Below are positions 47,320 through 56,742 of a stretch of 64,000 nucleotides of DNA, in pieces. Numbering within the stretch: the stretch's first letter is position 1; every line of letters begins with the position of its first letter. The position numbers were made by a program, and so were the translations under genes. Under the pieces are notes generated by a model, which was not told where the DNA came from, ran no database searches, and saw only the letters and a program-made list of their open reading frames with translations. The stretch spans positions 8,222,088 through 8,286,087 of the forward strand of contig NC_039362.1 of NCBI RefSeq assembly GCF_003573695.1. Direction: 5' to 3'. The stretch is from Papaver somniferum. Lineage: Eukaryota > Streptophyta > Magnoliopsida > Ranunculales > Papaveraceae.

Positions 47320-47754
47320 ATGCCTCCAAGAGTTCGTGCAGTTAGATTCACTCAACAAGAGGATTTACCTATTTGTAGAGCCTTTGTTTTTCACAAAGAA
47401 GATACTGTCATGCGTAATGTAGCCGATTCGACGTTGAATTTCTGGGAGAAAGTTTTCAGAATGTTCTCCGCTGAAACGGGGAGCATCCATGGGCGTGATT
47501 CTCATGGATTGCAGAATTGTTTTAGTGTAATTAGTACGAATGTATTGGAGTTCGTCGCCCAACTAATACAGAATTACCGAAATAAGCTCAACGGTGAAGC
47601 CGAACATGAAGTGTTTCCCAGAACTCTAGGGATGTGGCCAGCATCTCACCGCGGTCGTCCTTTCGACTTCCATGCTTGTTTCAACATTCTTAGGGTGCTC
47701 AACAGATACGATCCCTATATCGCCCTAGGAATTCCACCACCCTCCGAGAATTGA
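47320..47754 (+). CDS. Myb/SANT-like small protein
   Basis: 144 residues from the ATG at 47320, which has a TATA box and leader in front. RFTQQEDLPICRAFVFHKED and LNFWEKVFRMF resemble the trihelix/Myb-like fold (FT--ED--LC-A... FW--V---F) found in plant proteins annotated as GST-T3-like or NAM-associated, and in ORF1 of PIF/Harbinger elements. RGRPFDFHACFNIL toward the end matches the FxFxxCxxxL closing segment of that family. It is shorter than the usual 200-350 residues. The paralogue at 48789 shares the leader and start region. A DNA-binding role is inferred from the fold only. The frame is intact. Confidence 0.55.
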   Translation: MPPRVRAVRFTQQEDLPICRAFVFHKEDTVMRNVADSTLNFWEKVFRMFSAETGSIHGRDSHGLQNCFSVISTNVLEFVAQLIQNYRNKLNGEAEHEVFPRTLGMWPASHRGRPFDFHACFNILRVLNRYDPYIALGIPPPSEN

Positions 47755-47978
47755 CGCATGTGTAGTAGTTGTTTTAATTTAATGTATTTCTTTTATTCTC
47801 ATGTATGATGTGGTTGTTCAATGCAGTATGTTTTTATTTATGAAATTGATGGTGCAATGTCTAATCGAAGTGAAATTTAAATTACTTGATATTGATGGTT
47901 TTAGATAATCGTAATAACACATAATAAACAACAAATTAAATAACATAATACCATAGTGAATTGATTTGTCCTACAACT

Positions 47979-48479
47979 TCAATCATCCCACTCCACCAAA
48001 AAACACCTGGGACATTCCCAAAAATTCCTTCCATATGTGTCTTCTTCAGAAGAAGTCCGCAAATGCATAAAAGTCCGGCAACCGGGCTTTGAGCATGAAC
48101 TGATTCTCTGTGGACAATGTTTGTATTCGTGATTTCCATATCCACAATGCTTGCAGTGTAATAACTCCTTCTTCAATTTGGCTTTAAGTTTGAAATTTTT
48201 GCACATTGTTGCAATCTTTTCTTATTCTTCTTTTTTAATCTTCATAGCATCATCTAGCATATGTGGTTCCTATGGAAAATTGGGATCTTGACATTGCAAA
48301 TACCTGAGCTTTTCTGGTTGTGATTCGATCACCATTTTGATGCGTGGACAACCTTCTCGCGGACACTTTGAATACATCCAAGGACATTGCATAAGACTGT
48401 GGTTACCCATGAAACATAATGGGCAAACCTCTTTTGCTTGGACACATAATATTTGCTTCGATTTTCCTTTAGAAAACAT
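47979..48479 (-). pseudogene. Zinc-knuckle/GRF-like protein, two in-frame stops
   Basis: One minus-strand frame from the ATG at 48479 contains CPLCFMGNHSLMQCP and then, after stops TAG (48270-48272) and TAA (48222-48224), CKHCGYGNHEYKHCP, a CSKPGC pair and GRNFWECPRCFLVEWDD. The first two blocks are C-x2-C-x4-H-x4-C knuckles. The last resembles a GRF zinc finger (GR-F--CP, closing W-D), a nucleic-acid-binding motif. The frame is kept through both stops, which suggests recent inactivation, readthrough or base errors. A TATA box lies at 48533-48543 on the minus strand. It shares a divergent promoter with the downstream Myb-like gene and converges on the upstream one. Confidence 0.6.
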
Positions 48480-48532
48480 GGTGGATGATGTGAGAGATAT
48501 CGGTTGGTTTGGTTTAGAGTAAAATCTAGTGA

Positions 48533-48543
48533 TGTATTTATAA
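48533..48543 (-). promoter_or_regulatory. TATA box of the zinc-knuckle gene
   Basis: ATTATAAATAC on the minus strand, about 55 bp before its ATG. With the plus-strand TATA at 48703 it defines a divergent promoter of about 310 bp. Confidence 0.6.
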
Positions 48544-48580
48544 TAGAATATAGGCGTTGGTAATTCAAACGGGCGCTTAA

Positions 48581-48625
48581 AGTAAATTCTCGGGCGACTT
48601 CACTAATGTTGCCCGAGACTTTACT
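48581..48625. repeat. Hairpin at the centre of the divergent promoter
   Basis: Arms 48581-48595 (AGTAAATTCTCGGGC) and 48611-48625 (GCCCGAGACTTTACT) are inverted with one mismatch and a 15-base loop. The hairpin sits about midway between the two TATA boxes. Confidence 0.8.
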
Positions 48626-48702
48626 ACGAACGCCAACGGCTAAATTTCCATTTCAAACGTCTAAATTTCCATTTCCAATGGAAAATTTTTCGTTCACAAA
48701 TC

Positions 48703-48710
48703 CTATAAAT
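48703..48710 (+). promoter_or_regulatory. TATA box, second Myb-like gene
   Basis: CTATAAAT, about 85 bp before the ATG at 48789. It excludes the upstream in-frame ATG at 48606 as the real start. Confidence 0.65.
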
Positions 48711-48788
48711 TTTATTCATTCTACGTCCAAAATCACATCTTCTTCTTGTTCTTTTTTTTTCTTATATCTCTCATCCTCCTTTGCAGAA

Positions 48789-49556
48789 ATGTCTCTTAGA
48801 AATCATGGTCCCAAGTTTACCGAAGAAGAGGATATAACTCTATGCAAAACATATTTCTTTCATAGGGTAATCACTGGTGTTCTTATTTCTCATGAAAGTT
48901 CTTTTTGGGAGAACGTGTTTTCAATGTTCGTCTCATTGACTGGAAACCCAGGAAACCGAAATGCTCGTCAATTGCGTGCTCGTTTTCAGCATATTAGGCT
49001 TACAATCCATCCATTTCTTGCTTTGGTAATAGAAATTGATTGAGAAAAGTTCAACGGTGTAACTGAAGATAAAGTGATTCAAATAACTCTTGATAGTTGG
49101 GAGGAAGCTCACGGTAAGCCTTTTCGTTTCGAAGCGTGTTTCAGAATTTTAAAAGATGGTCCATCTCAAGCACATCGTTACTGCACTCGAATGCCGCTGC
49201 CGGAATTTACAATGGAAGAAGATGTTGCTCTAGTTCGATGTTGTTTACATCGTATGGCGAGACTAATGAACCATGACAATTTCTGGGAAAGAGTATTTGG
49301 ACATTTTGTAGTATCGTGGAACGAATCAATAAGAAACAATAAGAGCCTAGAACTAAGAATTACATTCATCAGCAATGAAGTCAAACATTATACAGAAATA
49401 TTGTGTATGGTTCATCGTAGCAATTCTGGATTATCCAACGAAGAACTGAAAACCATCACTCAGACCAAGTTTACCGAAGAACGCGGGAGAGAGTATAGGC
49501 ATTTTGAATTCTATGAACTTTATAGAGAGAATGTCGCTGGATTTGATGCAGTTTGA
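48789..49556 (+). pseudogene. Tandem Myb/SANT-like protein, one in-frame stop
   Basis: Starts at the ATG at 48789 because of the TATA at 48703 and a leader ending TTGCAGAAATG like its paralogue at 47320. The first domain has KFTEEEDITLCKTYFFHR, SSFWENVFSMF and ARQLRARFQHI. A TGA at 49041-49043 interrupts, but the same frame continues EKFNGVTEDKV...GKPFRFEACFRIL, the family's normal continuation. A second domain follows: FTMEEDVALVRCCLHRM, NFWERVFGHF, and a C-terminal FxFYxLYxEN-type block ending at 49556. It is thus a fused or duplicated version of the neighbouring single-domain gene. With the stop only the first 84 residues would be made. Confidence 0.6.
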
Positions 49557-49759
49557 TGTTTTTGTCGTGGTTTATTGTTATTTGCAAGTTTAATAAATTG
49601 TAATAAATTTCACTTTTAATCTGAAGTGGAAATCTATTTTAAAAATATAAACATTTTCATTCATTGTTATTACTGCCAATTCTTTTACAAGATATAAACT
49701 TAGAAAATAATAAAAACGTCAATGAAAATCAAGTACAAGTTTTGGCCTCCTGTTTATCT

Positions 49760-49990
49760 TCATTTGACGCGCTCTTTGACAGTTTCACCTTTGTTTTTGA
49801 ATTTTTTGTTGTTAACTTTCAAAACTGGAGCTCTTCTTTGCCTTTTAGCGGAACATTTTCTTGGAGCAACAACTTCTAAAACTTGCACTTCCCTTTTACA
49901 ATTCTCAATCTTTTTAAAACCCCCACATATCTTAGAAACAACAGCTTCAAGTTTTGCATCGCAAAAAAGTGTGATCGCCTTTCCAGCCAT
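49760..49990 (-). CDS. Small basic protein of the four-gene unit
   Basis: 76 residues from the ATG at 49990, with TATA box TAATTTATAG (inverted CTATAAATTA) at 50048-50057 and a normal plant-style leader. MAGKAITLFCDAKLEAVVSK is followed by a Lys/Arg-rich tail (RKCSAKRQRR, NNKKFKNKGE). It contains three cysteines but no recognised domain. The basic tail suggests nucleic-acid binding or nuclear location, as inference only. It faces inward at the right end of the unit and converges on the second Myb-like gene. Its promoter and intact frame make it more than a chance ORF. Confidence 0.45.
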   Translation of the reverse strand: MAGKAITLFCDAKLEAVVSKICGGFKKIENCKREVQVLEVVAPRKCSAKRQRRAPVLKVNNKKFKNKGETVKERVK

Positions 49991-50047
49991 TTTAGAAGAG
50001 AAAATTCAAGTGAACTTTGGTGTGAGTGAATTGTTCGAAGATGATGG

Positions 50048-50057
50048 TAATTTATAG
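50048..50057 (-). promoter_or_regulatory. TATA box of the small basic gene
   Basis: CTATAAATTA on the minus strand, 58 bp before the ATG. It matches the CTATAAAT boxes of the other genes in the unit. Confidence 0.6.
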
Positions 50058-50309
50058 AGGGAAAAAGTAATGTTAGAAAATTTAAAAACTATCCGTTAGC
50101 GTCAGCACCAAAAACTCGGGCAATGGCACTGGTGACTCCATGTCACCCTTCCTGACGCCAGTGTTTGCGTGCAGGACGCCAACGTTTTGCCATTGAGCGT
50201 CAGCGTATGTATCCAGGTCGCGCTCCTATTAGCCTAGCGCCCAGTGTTTTTCCATAGTGGAAAACCCAGTTTGGCCATCCACCTAATTTGCCAAGGTTCT
50301 TTTATAAGA

Positions 50310-51646
50310 CGTTTTTTCTTTTCTTTCTTAAAGGTTTTTTTTTGTTTAACTTCTAGGATATGTTCTTCTCTCTCGACTTCTCCCTCTGAACCAGAAACTC
50401 TCCTCGCCTCTCATATCTTCTATCTTCTTTTCTTTCATTTTGAGGTAAGGGTTCCTCCTATTTCATTTCTAGTCTAACTGCCTTTATGGAATTATTTTTC
50501 GGTCGAATTAAGGTTTTAATTTGATTCCAATGATTTACGGTTTCATCTCTTGTTACAAAGTTTGAAACTTTACCAGTGATAAGAGTTAAGTAGAGTCTGA
50601 TTATTTCCCAAATTTTTATTTTTCCAAATAGAATACGATGAGATCCCGTTGTTACTCTGGATTTGACATGATCAAACCTATATTACCAGGCTATTAGATT
50701 GCTTTAATTATTTGATGTTTAGGTTTTGATCCGATCTACTTAATTTCTTAGTATCCGTTTTATTTTCTCTATCCAATTTCATGGATCTGAAATTGGATTC
50801 ATGGTTATCCCGATTCTGTGATCCTAAACTATTTATGCATTGGTCTACAGTAGTCCCTCGTAATTCTTTTTGAAGATTATCTTTTCTAATATTAAATTTT
50901 GTTGCTTAATTTTTTTCTTTCAGAAAAAAGAACGGTAGTGATCCACGGATTTATTTTAGGTAAGTAAAGATGATGATGCTTATTCTTGTACCTTGTTGTG
51001 TTTTAGAAGGAGTTAGAAACCTGATACGCGCAGGACTTGTCTGGCTTAGTTTCCCGATATAGGCCAATCTCTGGCGGTATCTTCCAGAAACGCGTTTACA
51101 TATGTCAGGGGTTAGTCCACGAGTGAGTTGAGAGGAGTTTAATGTATTTTGGATCTTGGGGATTTTGAGAGAGTATAGGTAGTTTGAGAGAATTTGGTGT
51201 TTTGATTGTAGGGAGTTTGAGAGACTCTCCCAAAATATATACTCTTTGAGAGATTTGGAGTGAGGCAAAAATACACTATAAACTCCCCAAAAAAAAACCC
51301 CAACTCCCTAGCATTCTAGTTTTTACCACTAACAGGGAGTTTAAGAGTTTCTTTCAAACTCCCCCACGACTAACGGGGTTTTCTAGGGAGTTTGGGAGAC
51401 TCTTCTAAACTCTCCCACGACTAACGGGGATTTTGAGAGACTCCTTTGAACTCCCCCACGACTAACGGAAAACAACTCAACTACACCCAACTCCCACAAC
51501 TCCCTTGAGGACTAACACCCTATGTGTATATATACAGAGGACTAAGTTATTATCCTGTATGTATAATTTTATTTGATCATCTCTAAGAAAACCCTATTTA
51601 TCAACACCAAAGCTTGCTTAGAAAGAGATAAAGTTGAAGAAAAATC
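50310..51646 (+). other. Putative leader exons and introns of the F-box gene
   Basis: A CT-rich stretch (about 50330-50430) with no long ORF ends at TGAG|GTAAGG (donor at 50445). A strong acceptor TTTTTTCTTTCAG lies at 50911-50923. A short exon follows, then a second donor TTTTAG|GTAAGT at 50960. An acceptor candidate GCTTAG (51616-51621) lies just before the F-box ATG at 51647. This looks like a plant 5' leader with two introns, the second carrying the MITE at 51107-51521. The exon structure is inferred from splice signals only. Confidence 0.4.
51107..51521. mobile_element. MITE-like element with imperfect TIRs
   Basis: The left end AGGGGTTAGTCCACGAGTGA and the inverted right end AGGGTGTTAGTCCTCAAGGG match with small gaps. 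The inside is rich in inverted GAGTTTGAGAGACTC / ACTCCCCCACGACTAACGGG words. It is about 415 bp without an ORF. No convincing TSD was found. Confidence 0.6.
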
Positions 51647-53076
51647 ATGAAGCGATATGGTGATACTTCTAAATTTCCTCCTCTCATGCCCCATCGTGTT
51701 ATGGGTAATGAATTATTATCTAAGTTTCCTCCTCTTACGAGTTGTACTAGTCATCCTATTGTGGGCAATGAGTTATTACTTTGTGAGATGCTGACTAGGG
51801 TCCCTGTAAAACCACTCATGAGGTTCAAGTGTGTATGCAAACAATGGTACTCCTTGATACATACAGATCGAAGCTTCATCGATTTACACTTCGCACGATC
51901 AAAATCATGTAATTTTGCTGGTGGTGATGGTAGTGTCTCCCTTTTTAGGTTTTCGTATCAACTTCGTGTTTTCTCCTCAGTTGAACTATTACTGTCTCAA
52001 GGAAGAGTAAAGGCTGTTGAAAGGGAAATATCTATACCAGGATCTTCTCTGGTACACGTTTTTGGAGCTATCAATGGGTTAATTTCTGTAATAGAAACCA
52101 GCACATGTTCTGTTCGTGTGTTCAACCCGAGCACGGGACAGTCAACACCTTGGGTAAAATCCATGATTAAACAACAAAGTGAAAATCCACCGGAGGAAAT
52201 ACTAGCTATAGATGAAGATGGTGATTATGCAACTTACAAGGTTACTTATGGTCGTGGACCGTGGCATTACTTTGGGTATGATCCTGCTACTAAAGAACAC
52301 AAAGTGGTTATTATGTGGATCAAGGAACACAAACTGTATGTGAGGTCATGACCGTTGACTGTAGACATAACAACAACATTATATTATGGAGAAGGCTGGA
52401 TTTATTCCCGCCAACAATTTCACCGTTGGAATTCACTTCATTATCCCTTTACGTAAATGGTTGCATTTATTGGCTGACTCACCCATCTAAAACTAAGGAA
52501 CCTTTGATTGTCGAATTTAATGTCGGGAGCGAAAAATTTAGAGCAATTTCAGTTCCCAATTACATCATTGAAGAAACTCGTTATCCTTATGCTAGTAAGT
52601 TGATACAAATCGGTGGTCGTTTAGCTGTGTTAGCTTTGAAGATAAGGTGGGATGCTGAGTGTTCTTATCCTCCATTAAATAACAACACATCGATGTAGAT
52701 GTGTGTGTTATATGATGGCGATGATGTTCAACACAAGAAACTGACAGGTATTAGTAATGCAACAACTTCTACAAGCAGCGCAGGCACTGTTAGGGATTTC
52801 TATTGGATAGAAGAGACCTTCATGGTACCGCCTTTTAAATGGAAACCGAAAATGTGTAATTCCATTTTAGCTGTTCCGGATACAGATTTGCTCATCATAA
52901 TGTCCGAAAAAGGGGATGATCCGTCATTCTATTTTTACGACTGGAGGAAGAAGAGATTTAGCAAGGATGTGCAGTTTATTCTGAAGGGTCAAAAGTCTCC
53001 CTATCGTGAACCTTTACGATTTGGGGCTTTCATTTACAAAGAAAGACTCCTTCCTGTGCCCACTAGAGAAGTTTAG
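51647..53076 (+). pseudogene. F-box protein with FBA-type C-terminal domain, broken
   Basis: Starts at the ATG at 51647. ELLLCEMLTRVPVKPLMRFK and CVCKQWYSLI form the F-box (residues about 40-85), the Skp1 contact of SCF ubiquitin ligases. An unusual duplicated leader (SKFPPL...NELL twice) precedes it. The FBA region follows: INGLISVIE, VFNPSTGQSTPW and YFGYDPATKEHKVV. A frameshift at about 52335-52345 moves the reading to EVMTVDCRHN...ILWRRLDLFPP and YVNGCIYWLT. An in-frame TAG at 52696 then interrupts before a further 125 codons (CVLYDGDDVQ...FYWIEETFMVPPF) to 53076. All three parts align in family order, so it is one gene of about 470 codons with two lesions. These could also be base errors. 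Confidence 0.85.
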
Positions 53077-53479
53077 ACCAATAGGAATCTTGGGTTTGGA
53101 CTTCTTTTTTGCTGTTTTTGTTGCATCTGAAAGTGTGTTGGTACTCTTTGTTCTTTTTTCTTTTGTTATTAGTGAAAAGAGGCAAATTTGATAATGAATG
53201 TTTCTGATTTGATTTGTGTTTATGGTAATCTCTTCTCTTTATGATTTATGTTTATTTTTTTTTTGTGGTAAATTCTTAATTTTCTTATTTGTTTACCATC
53301 TACTAATTTTTATCATCATCCTATATATTTTCATGCCAGTTCTGTATTTACTGATCAATATCTCTTATTTGGCCGGCCGATTGGAAAAATAAAATAAAAA
53401 TCTCTTATGTGTTTCCTAGGCCTGATCTCTATTTGCTATTATGTGAGTTTTATTTGATAAAATAAAATAAAATAAAAAT
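53077..53479. other. 3' flank of the F-box pseudogene
   Basis: AT-rich, with no gene seen. Confidence 0.4.
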
Positions 53480-54035
53480 AGATGTACTAAAATTTGGTTG
53501 ATGTATTTATCTCGTCCTCTTATTTTACTGACCTGCAACTGAAAGTTTATTGACAAGCTCCGGTTTTGGAAAATGCAGTTGCGTAATACAATATGAGTTT
53601 GATGTTCTAAAAGTTTTTGGTGTTACAGCTTCTGTGCTCAAAATGAGGTTCCGTGTTTTTATACATACGTGGAAGTTCATGACTTCATATTCTAGATGAT
53701 AAGAAGCTGGGATGTCAACTTGCCGTTAGAGAAGATTTGATTGGCCAATCTGCAAATGATGCTGCTAAGGCTGAGACGGTTCTATTATTTCTGCCTCAAA
53801 ACATATATTCTATATCTATCTTACTCGTATGATTTTGATTTTATCATCTCATTCATTGCTGACTTCGTACCCTTTTTCCCTTTTCTAGCTTCCAAGTTGA
53901 AGTCTCAGGTCCCATTGGTTAACAGATGTTTACTGATAATTTTCGTCTGGAAAATGTGAAAATACTTGTATTTCATTCGAATGGAAACTTGATATGAGGT
54001 ACATGACATTGTGACAATGCCTCTGACATGTTGAT
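53480..54035. repeat. Local duplication, copy 1
   Basis: Matches 54600-54970. Shared strings include GACAAGCTCCGGTTTTGGAA, TCAAAATGAGGTTCCGTGTT and GACATTGTGACAATGCC. About 180 bp present here are missing in copy 2. Non-coding. Confidence 0.85.
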
Positions 54036-54599
54036 ATAGAGATAACTATGAATGATCTTCGGATTTCAAAAGATTTTTGTTATAGGGAAAGCTGATTTAT
54101 TTAGGGGGAAAGCTATTGTTATTAGATATGTACATGGGGAAATAATAGCTATTGTTATTAGATAACTATGAGATAACTTGTTGCTGCTGTCTGCATTACC
54201 CTATTTATTTCTTCCATGTTTGATTGTTCTTAGCATCAAAATGAATAGCTTAAGAGAATTACAACTTTATAGGGCAATTATACATATTAAAAACAATTTG
54301 AGTGTTAACATTTTAAATTTCTGAACTGAATGTGTTCGTATATTACGGTTGCATGTGCTTTGCATTTTTTCTGAATAGTAGCGAAGTTAACGTTCTGTTT
54401 AATGAAGATTTGAAAATATTATCAGGGTTTAATGTTCTGAGCATTGGTTTCTTTTTATAGCTTTATTGGGTTCGTGTAGGCGAGTTGGATGCAGGGAAAA
54501 ATTGGATTAGGTATAGTCTTTTAGTCGTTCCTTTGCCTTTTTTTCTGTACTTTGAGCTGCCTTCTTATGGGCATTCGAGTAACAAGACCATTTTGAGAT

Positions 54600-54970
54600 A
54601 TAGTGGATGTACTAAATTTTAGTTGATATTGTAACTGCAACTGAAAGTTTATTGACAAGCTCCGGTTTTGGAAAATGCAGTTGCGTAAGACAATGTGAAT
54701 TTGGTGTTCTAAAGATTTTTGGTGTTACTGCTTCTGTGCTCAAAATGAGGTTCCGTGTTTTTATATATTCGTGGAACTTGATGTTCTAGATGATAAGAAG
54801 CTGGGATGTCAATTTCCGTTAGAGACGTTAGATGATAAGTCTCAGGTCCCACTGGTTAACATGTGTTTATTGATAATTTTTGTATGGCATATTTGAAAAT
54901 ATTTGTATGTCGTTCATGGAAACTTGATAAGGTAGACGACATTGTGACAATGCCTTTGACATGTTATATG
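54600..54970. repeat. Local duplication, copy 2
   Basis: Second copy of the segment at 53480-54035, offset by about 1.1 kb in the same orientation. Confidence 0.85.
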
Positions 54971-55372
54971 AGTGATTTTTGGATTTCAAATATCTGTTAG
55001 TAATTTTCAAAGCTTCTACTCAGTATCATTTTCTATGGTTCGTATTGTGCAGTATTTTGTGACTGCACCATCAAGGTCGCTTTCGAGCAACAAATTAACT
55101 AAGACAACTTCACAGATTAGATATCAATAATTTGGTTTAGCCTCGGGCCAGAATAAGCTGCATTTTTTATCCTTGCGCTGCCGTGGAAGAGTTTTTATTT
55201 CTTGTGAAGCACTACTGAGTCTGAAGGAAGGGTTTGTATAATCTTTTTATTTTGAGGCTTGTCTTCTACAGAAAATTTGGCCCAACCCCTCTATTTCCGT
55301 GAAAGTTGTTTTCCCTTTCTTCTTTTATGTGTTTTCTAGGGTGAATTCATAAGATTTTTGTTAAAGGGAGAT

Positions 55373-55415
<43 letters not shown>

Positions 55416-55818
55416 GAAAGAAAGAACAATAAGAAAAAAAAGATGATCCCAGAAGAGCAGAACTCAGTAATCGATTCACTTATTAGGACAAATTTAATTT
55501 TTTTATTTATTTTTTCAAACTCCGACTGAACCACTGTGGCTGGTGGATGCTTCAAAAAAGAAAATGGAGCTGGTGGTCATATTATCTACCAAAAGTACCC
55601 AAAATAGTAAAGTCCGTCCCAAATCATGTCAGTTCCCAAGAACTAATAGTGTAACTGTTCCTTGTCTGTCTTGGACTCTTGGACGGAGCTGACAGAATAA
55701 CTTTTACTTAGCCGAACTGTCGGATACACATAACTGACAGTACACACCTTCTGTTTTTATCTCTCTGACAATTTTATTTCTCACTGAAAGTGACATTGAC
55801 ATTCTCTACGGCTAACTA
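54971..55818. other. No gene; A-rich tract at 55374-55442
   Basis: AT-rich DNA with an almost pure A run of about 28 bases, then A/G-rich sequence. It could be the tail of a retroposed sequence on the plus strand, but the upstream sequence is not recognised. Confidence 0.45.
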
Positions 55819-55913
55819 TTCCCTTCCGGTACATACAATAAAATTGGAATGATAAAGTGAAGATTAGTATGGCCCCGCACAAGGATGACACACAAATCGG
55901 GAAATGGCCCAAA
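55819..55913 (+). pseudogene. U6 snRNA retro-pseudogene
   Basis: Matches plant U6 spliceosomal RNA end to end with scattered changes. CCCTTC near the start, AATAAAATTGGAA, AGATTAGTATGGCCCC, ACAAGGATGACAC and CACAAATCGGGAAATGG appear in the right order and spacing. Differences include a damaged 5' stem and a lost base pair in the GCGCAAGG region. No U6 upstream element or TATA at the proper distance is seen. The 3' end runs into A8 instead of a T-run terminator. These are marks of a reverse-transcribed copy, not a working gene. Confidence 0.88.
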
Positions 55914-56099
55914 AAAAATTGACTGCTGAGAACCGGCAACGAGTACGTTTTGTAATTCGAAAAACATTGATGTATGTTTATCATGTTTCTTCTGGGATCA
56001 GGATTTATTGGCTAGTGGAGTTTCTTTATGTTATTGTTTTTTCTTAGTTTATACTTTTTATTTTATTTTATTCTTTTATTGGTGTTTGAGATCAAGGTC

Positions 56100-56700
56100 T
56101 TCTCTTCAATTATTCTATTGGAACGAAAATATTTTGAGTTATCTTGGATTGTCAATGGTAAATCAAAATATTTGGAAATTTTAGAGAGGTACAAAGGAAA
56201 CAATATCGGATCTTCTGAGAAATTCTTTGGGTTATTGCAGGGAAGTGAAGATTCTGGGTTTCACGGTGCTGAACAATGATGTTGGAGAGGGGCTAGCGGC
56301 TCTCGAGGGGCGGAAATGGGGTCTACAACTTCAAGCTACCACCATCAACATTGAAGCTAACAACACCAACCTCACCAGACTCATTTCGGATCTCCCAAGT
56401 AGTATGCATTGGCAAGATAAAGCTCTGTGGGAAGATAGAACTCCAAATAATTTATTTTTCTCTCCTCTTTCAAGACATTTTATTTACTCTTCAGTTAGTA
56501 ACTCTGCAAACCAGGCAACAATTGCATTAGCTACTGCTTCTGCTAATGCAACAACTACCTGTAACTATGTGGGTTACCCTCCGTCTTGTATTTTTCATCT
56601 TTTAGATCAGGATAGATTGAGCAACTATGCTCAAAATTATCAGCACCAAGTTTGTTTTGATTTTTAAGTTAATCTAAGGCTTTTCTTATCAAAAGAAAAA
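56100..56700 (+). pseudogene. LINE 3' end with RNase H-like remnant
   Basis: A frame ending at 56667 reads GLAALEGRKWGLQLQ, ISDLPSSMHWQDKALW, NSANQATIALA and PPSCIFHLL. This follows the order of the RNase H-like domain at the end of plant LINE reverse-transcriptase proteins (AEGLAALEGLKWA..., ANQVA-ALA, PPSCI). The upstream part is in another frame and lacks reverse transcriptase, so the copy is 5'-truncated. A short 3' tail TCAAAAGAAAAAAAAA ends it at about 56707. Confidence 0.75.
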
Positions 56701-56742
56701 AAAATCCCCTTTGATACCGTTAGTTAGATTTCCATCATCACT

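Larger units (their letters stand above)
46926..50280. mobile_element. Four-gene unit with imperfect inverted ends (putative DNA transposon)
   Basis: The left end GGAATGGCCAAAC...CCACTATGG...CTAATAGGCGCG and the inverted right end GGATGGCCAAAC...CCACTATGG...CTAATAGGAGCGCG share words in the same order, so the termini look like degenerate inverted repeats. Inside, four short ORFs alternate + - + -, each about 55-85 bp downstream of a CTATAAAT or ATTATAAATAC box. GC-rich stretches occur at both ends and at the centre, in contrast to the AT-rich surroundings. No transposase is seen. No clear TSD could be set. It may be a non-autonomous or unusual Harbinger-type element, or a captured gene cluster. 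Confidence 0.5.

Noticed and set aside
55819..55913. A functional U6 snRNA gene
   Set aside because: Multiple changes in conserved positions, no upstream element or TATA at the right distance, and an A-run instead of a T-run terminator.
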